From an uncultured Oscillibacter sp. (GTDB taxonomy: Bacteria; Bacillota; Clostridia; Oscillospirales; Oscillospiraceae): a stretch of DNA of 23,835 nucleotides. The stretch lies in assembly GCA_902490355.1 (NCBI GenBank), contig CABUDN010000016.1, positions 1 through 23,835 on the forward strand, written 5' to 3'. Position numbers and translations under genes: made by a program. A model generated the notes under the pieces. It was not told the DNA's origin. It made no database searches and saw only the letters and a list, made by a program, of their open reading frames with translations. How positions within the stretch are numbered: position 1 is the stretch's first letter; the number at the start of each line of letters is the position of its first letter. Positions 23,806-23,835 of the stretch are shown here, one piece after another.

Positions 23806-23835
23806 CATAATTTTTCCCGTTTGTCCCAAAAATTT

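Overview
The window is 23.8 kb of dense, GC-rich bacterial chromosome. It carries 22 intact protein-coding genes, two pseudogene fragments, four Rho-independent terminators and four readable sigma70-type promoters. I see no tRNA, rRNA, CRISPR array, IS element or phage gene. AGGAGG-type ribosome sites, ATGA/GTGA overlaps, a ClpC-like ATPase with an N-terminal Cys4 finger, an EFR1-type flavodoxin-ferredoxin and hydroxyacyl-CoA dehydratase activase genes suggest an anaerobic Firmicute of the Clostridia, most likely an Oscillospiraceae gut commensal. That placement is inference.

Layout. (1) 1-3017, plus strand: aspartate kinase, a small ACT-domain protein and a UPF0210/PFL-family protein, closed by a bidirectional terminator. 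(2) 3059-3649, minus strand: QueH, the last enzyme of queuosine synthesis. It is divergent from (3), and each side has its own promoter. (3) 3874-8823, plus strand: a tightly coupled three-gene redox unit made of a double-domain acyl-CoA dehydratase activase, an HgdB-like 2-hydroxyacyl-CoA dehydratase-family protein and an Fe-S flavoprotein, closed by a strong terminator. (4) 8837-20416, plus strand: a long run comprising an RNA methyltransferase-like protein, VanZ-like protein, the ECF transporter core (EcfA1, EcfA2, EcfT), two paralogous membrane-anchored proteins, TruA, a DUF5711-like protein, a CvpA-like protein, a ClpC-like unfoldase and a 70-aa Cys-rich protein. (5) 20435-22602, plus strand: EFR1 flavodoxin-ferredoxin overlapping a membrane-linked serine hydrolase. 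(6) 22641-23741, minus strand: a D-Ala-D-Ala carboxypeptidase with its own promoter, convergent with (5) across a shared terminator.

The most unusual structure lies between ecfT and truA. A roughly 1.2-kb unit, consisting of the ecfT 3' end, a membrane-anchored protein gene and the truA 5' end, is present twice in tandem. The junction leaves a frameshifted truA head fused to an ecfT tail. The flanks of the two copies are about 90% identical by eye, but the extracellular parts of the two encoded proteins have diverged strongly. This looks like a variable surface-protein slot held between two conserved housekeeping genes.

The second point of interest is unit (3). Its activase carries two ASKHA domains that together supply the bridging cysteines normally provided by a homodimer, plus a further four-cysteine site. 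It is translationally linked to an HgdB-like protein and an iron-sulfur flavoprotein that could supply electrons. This may be an ATP-driven reductase or dehydratase of unknown substrate.
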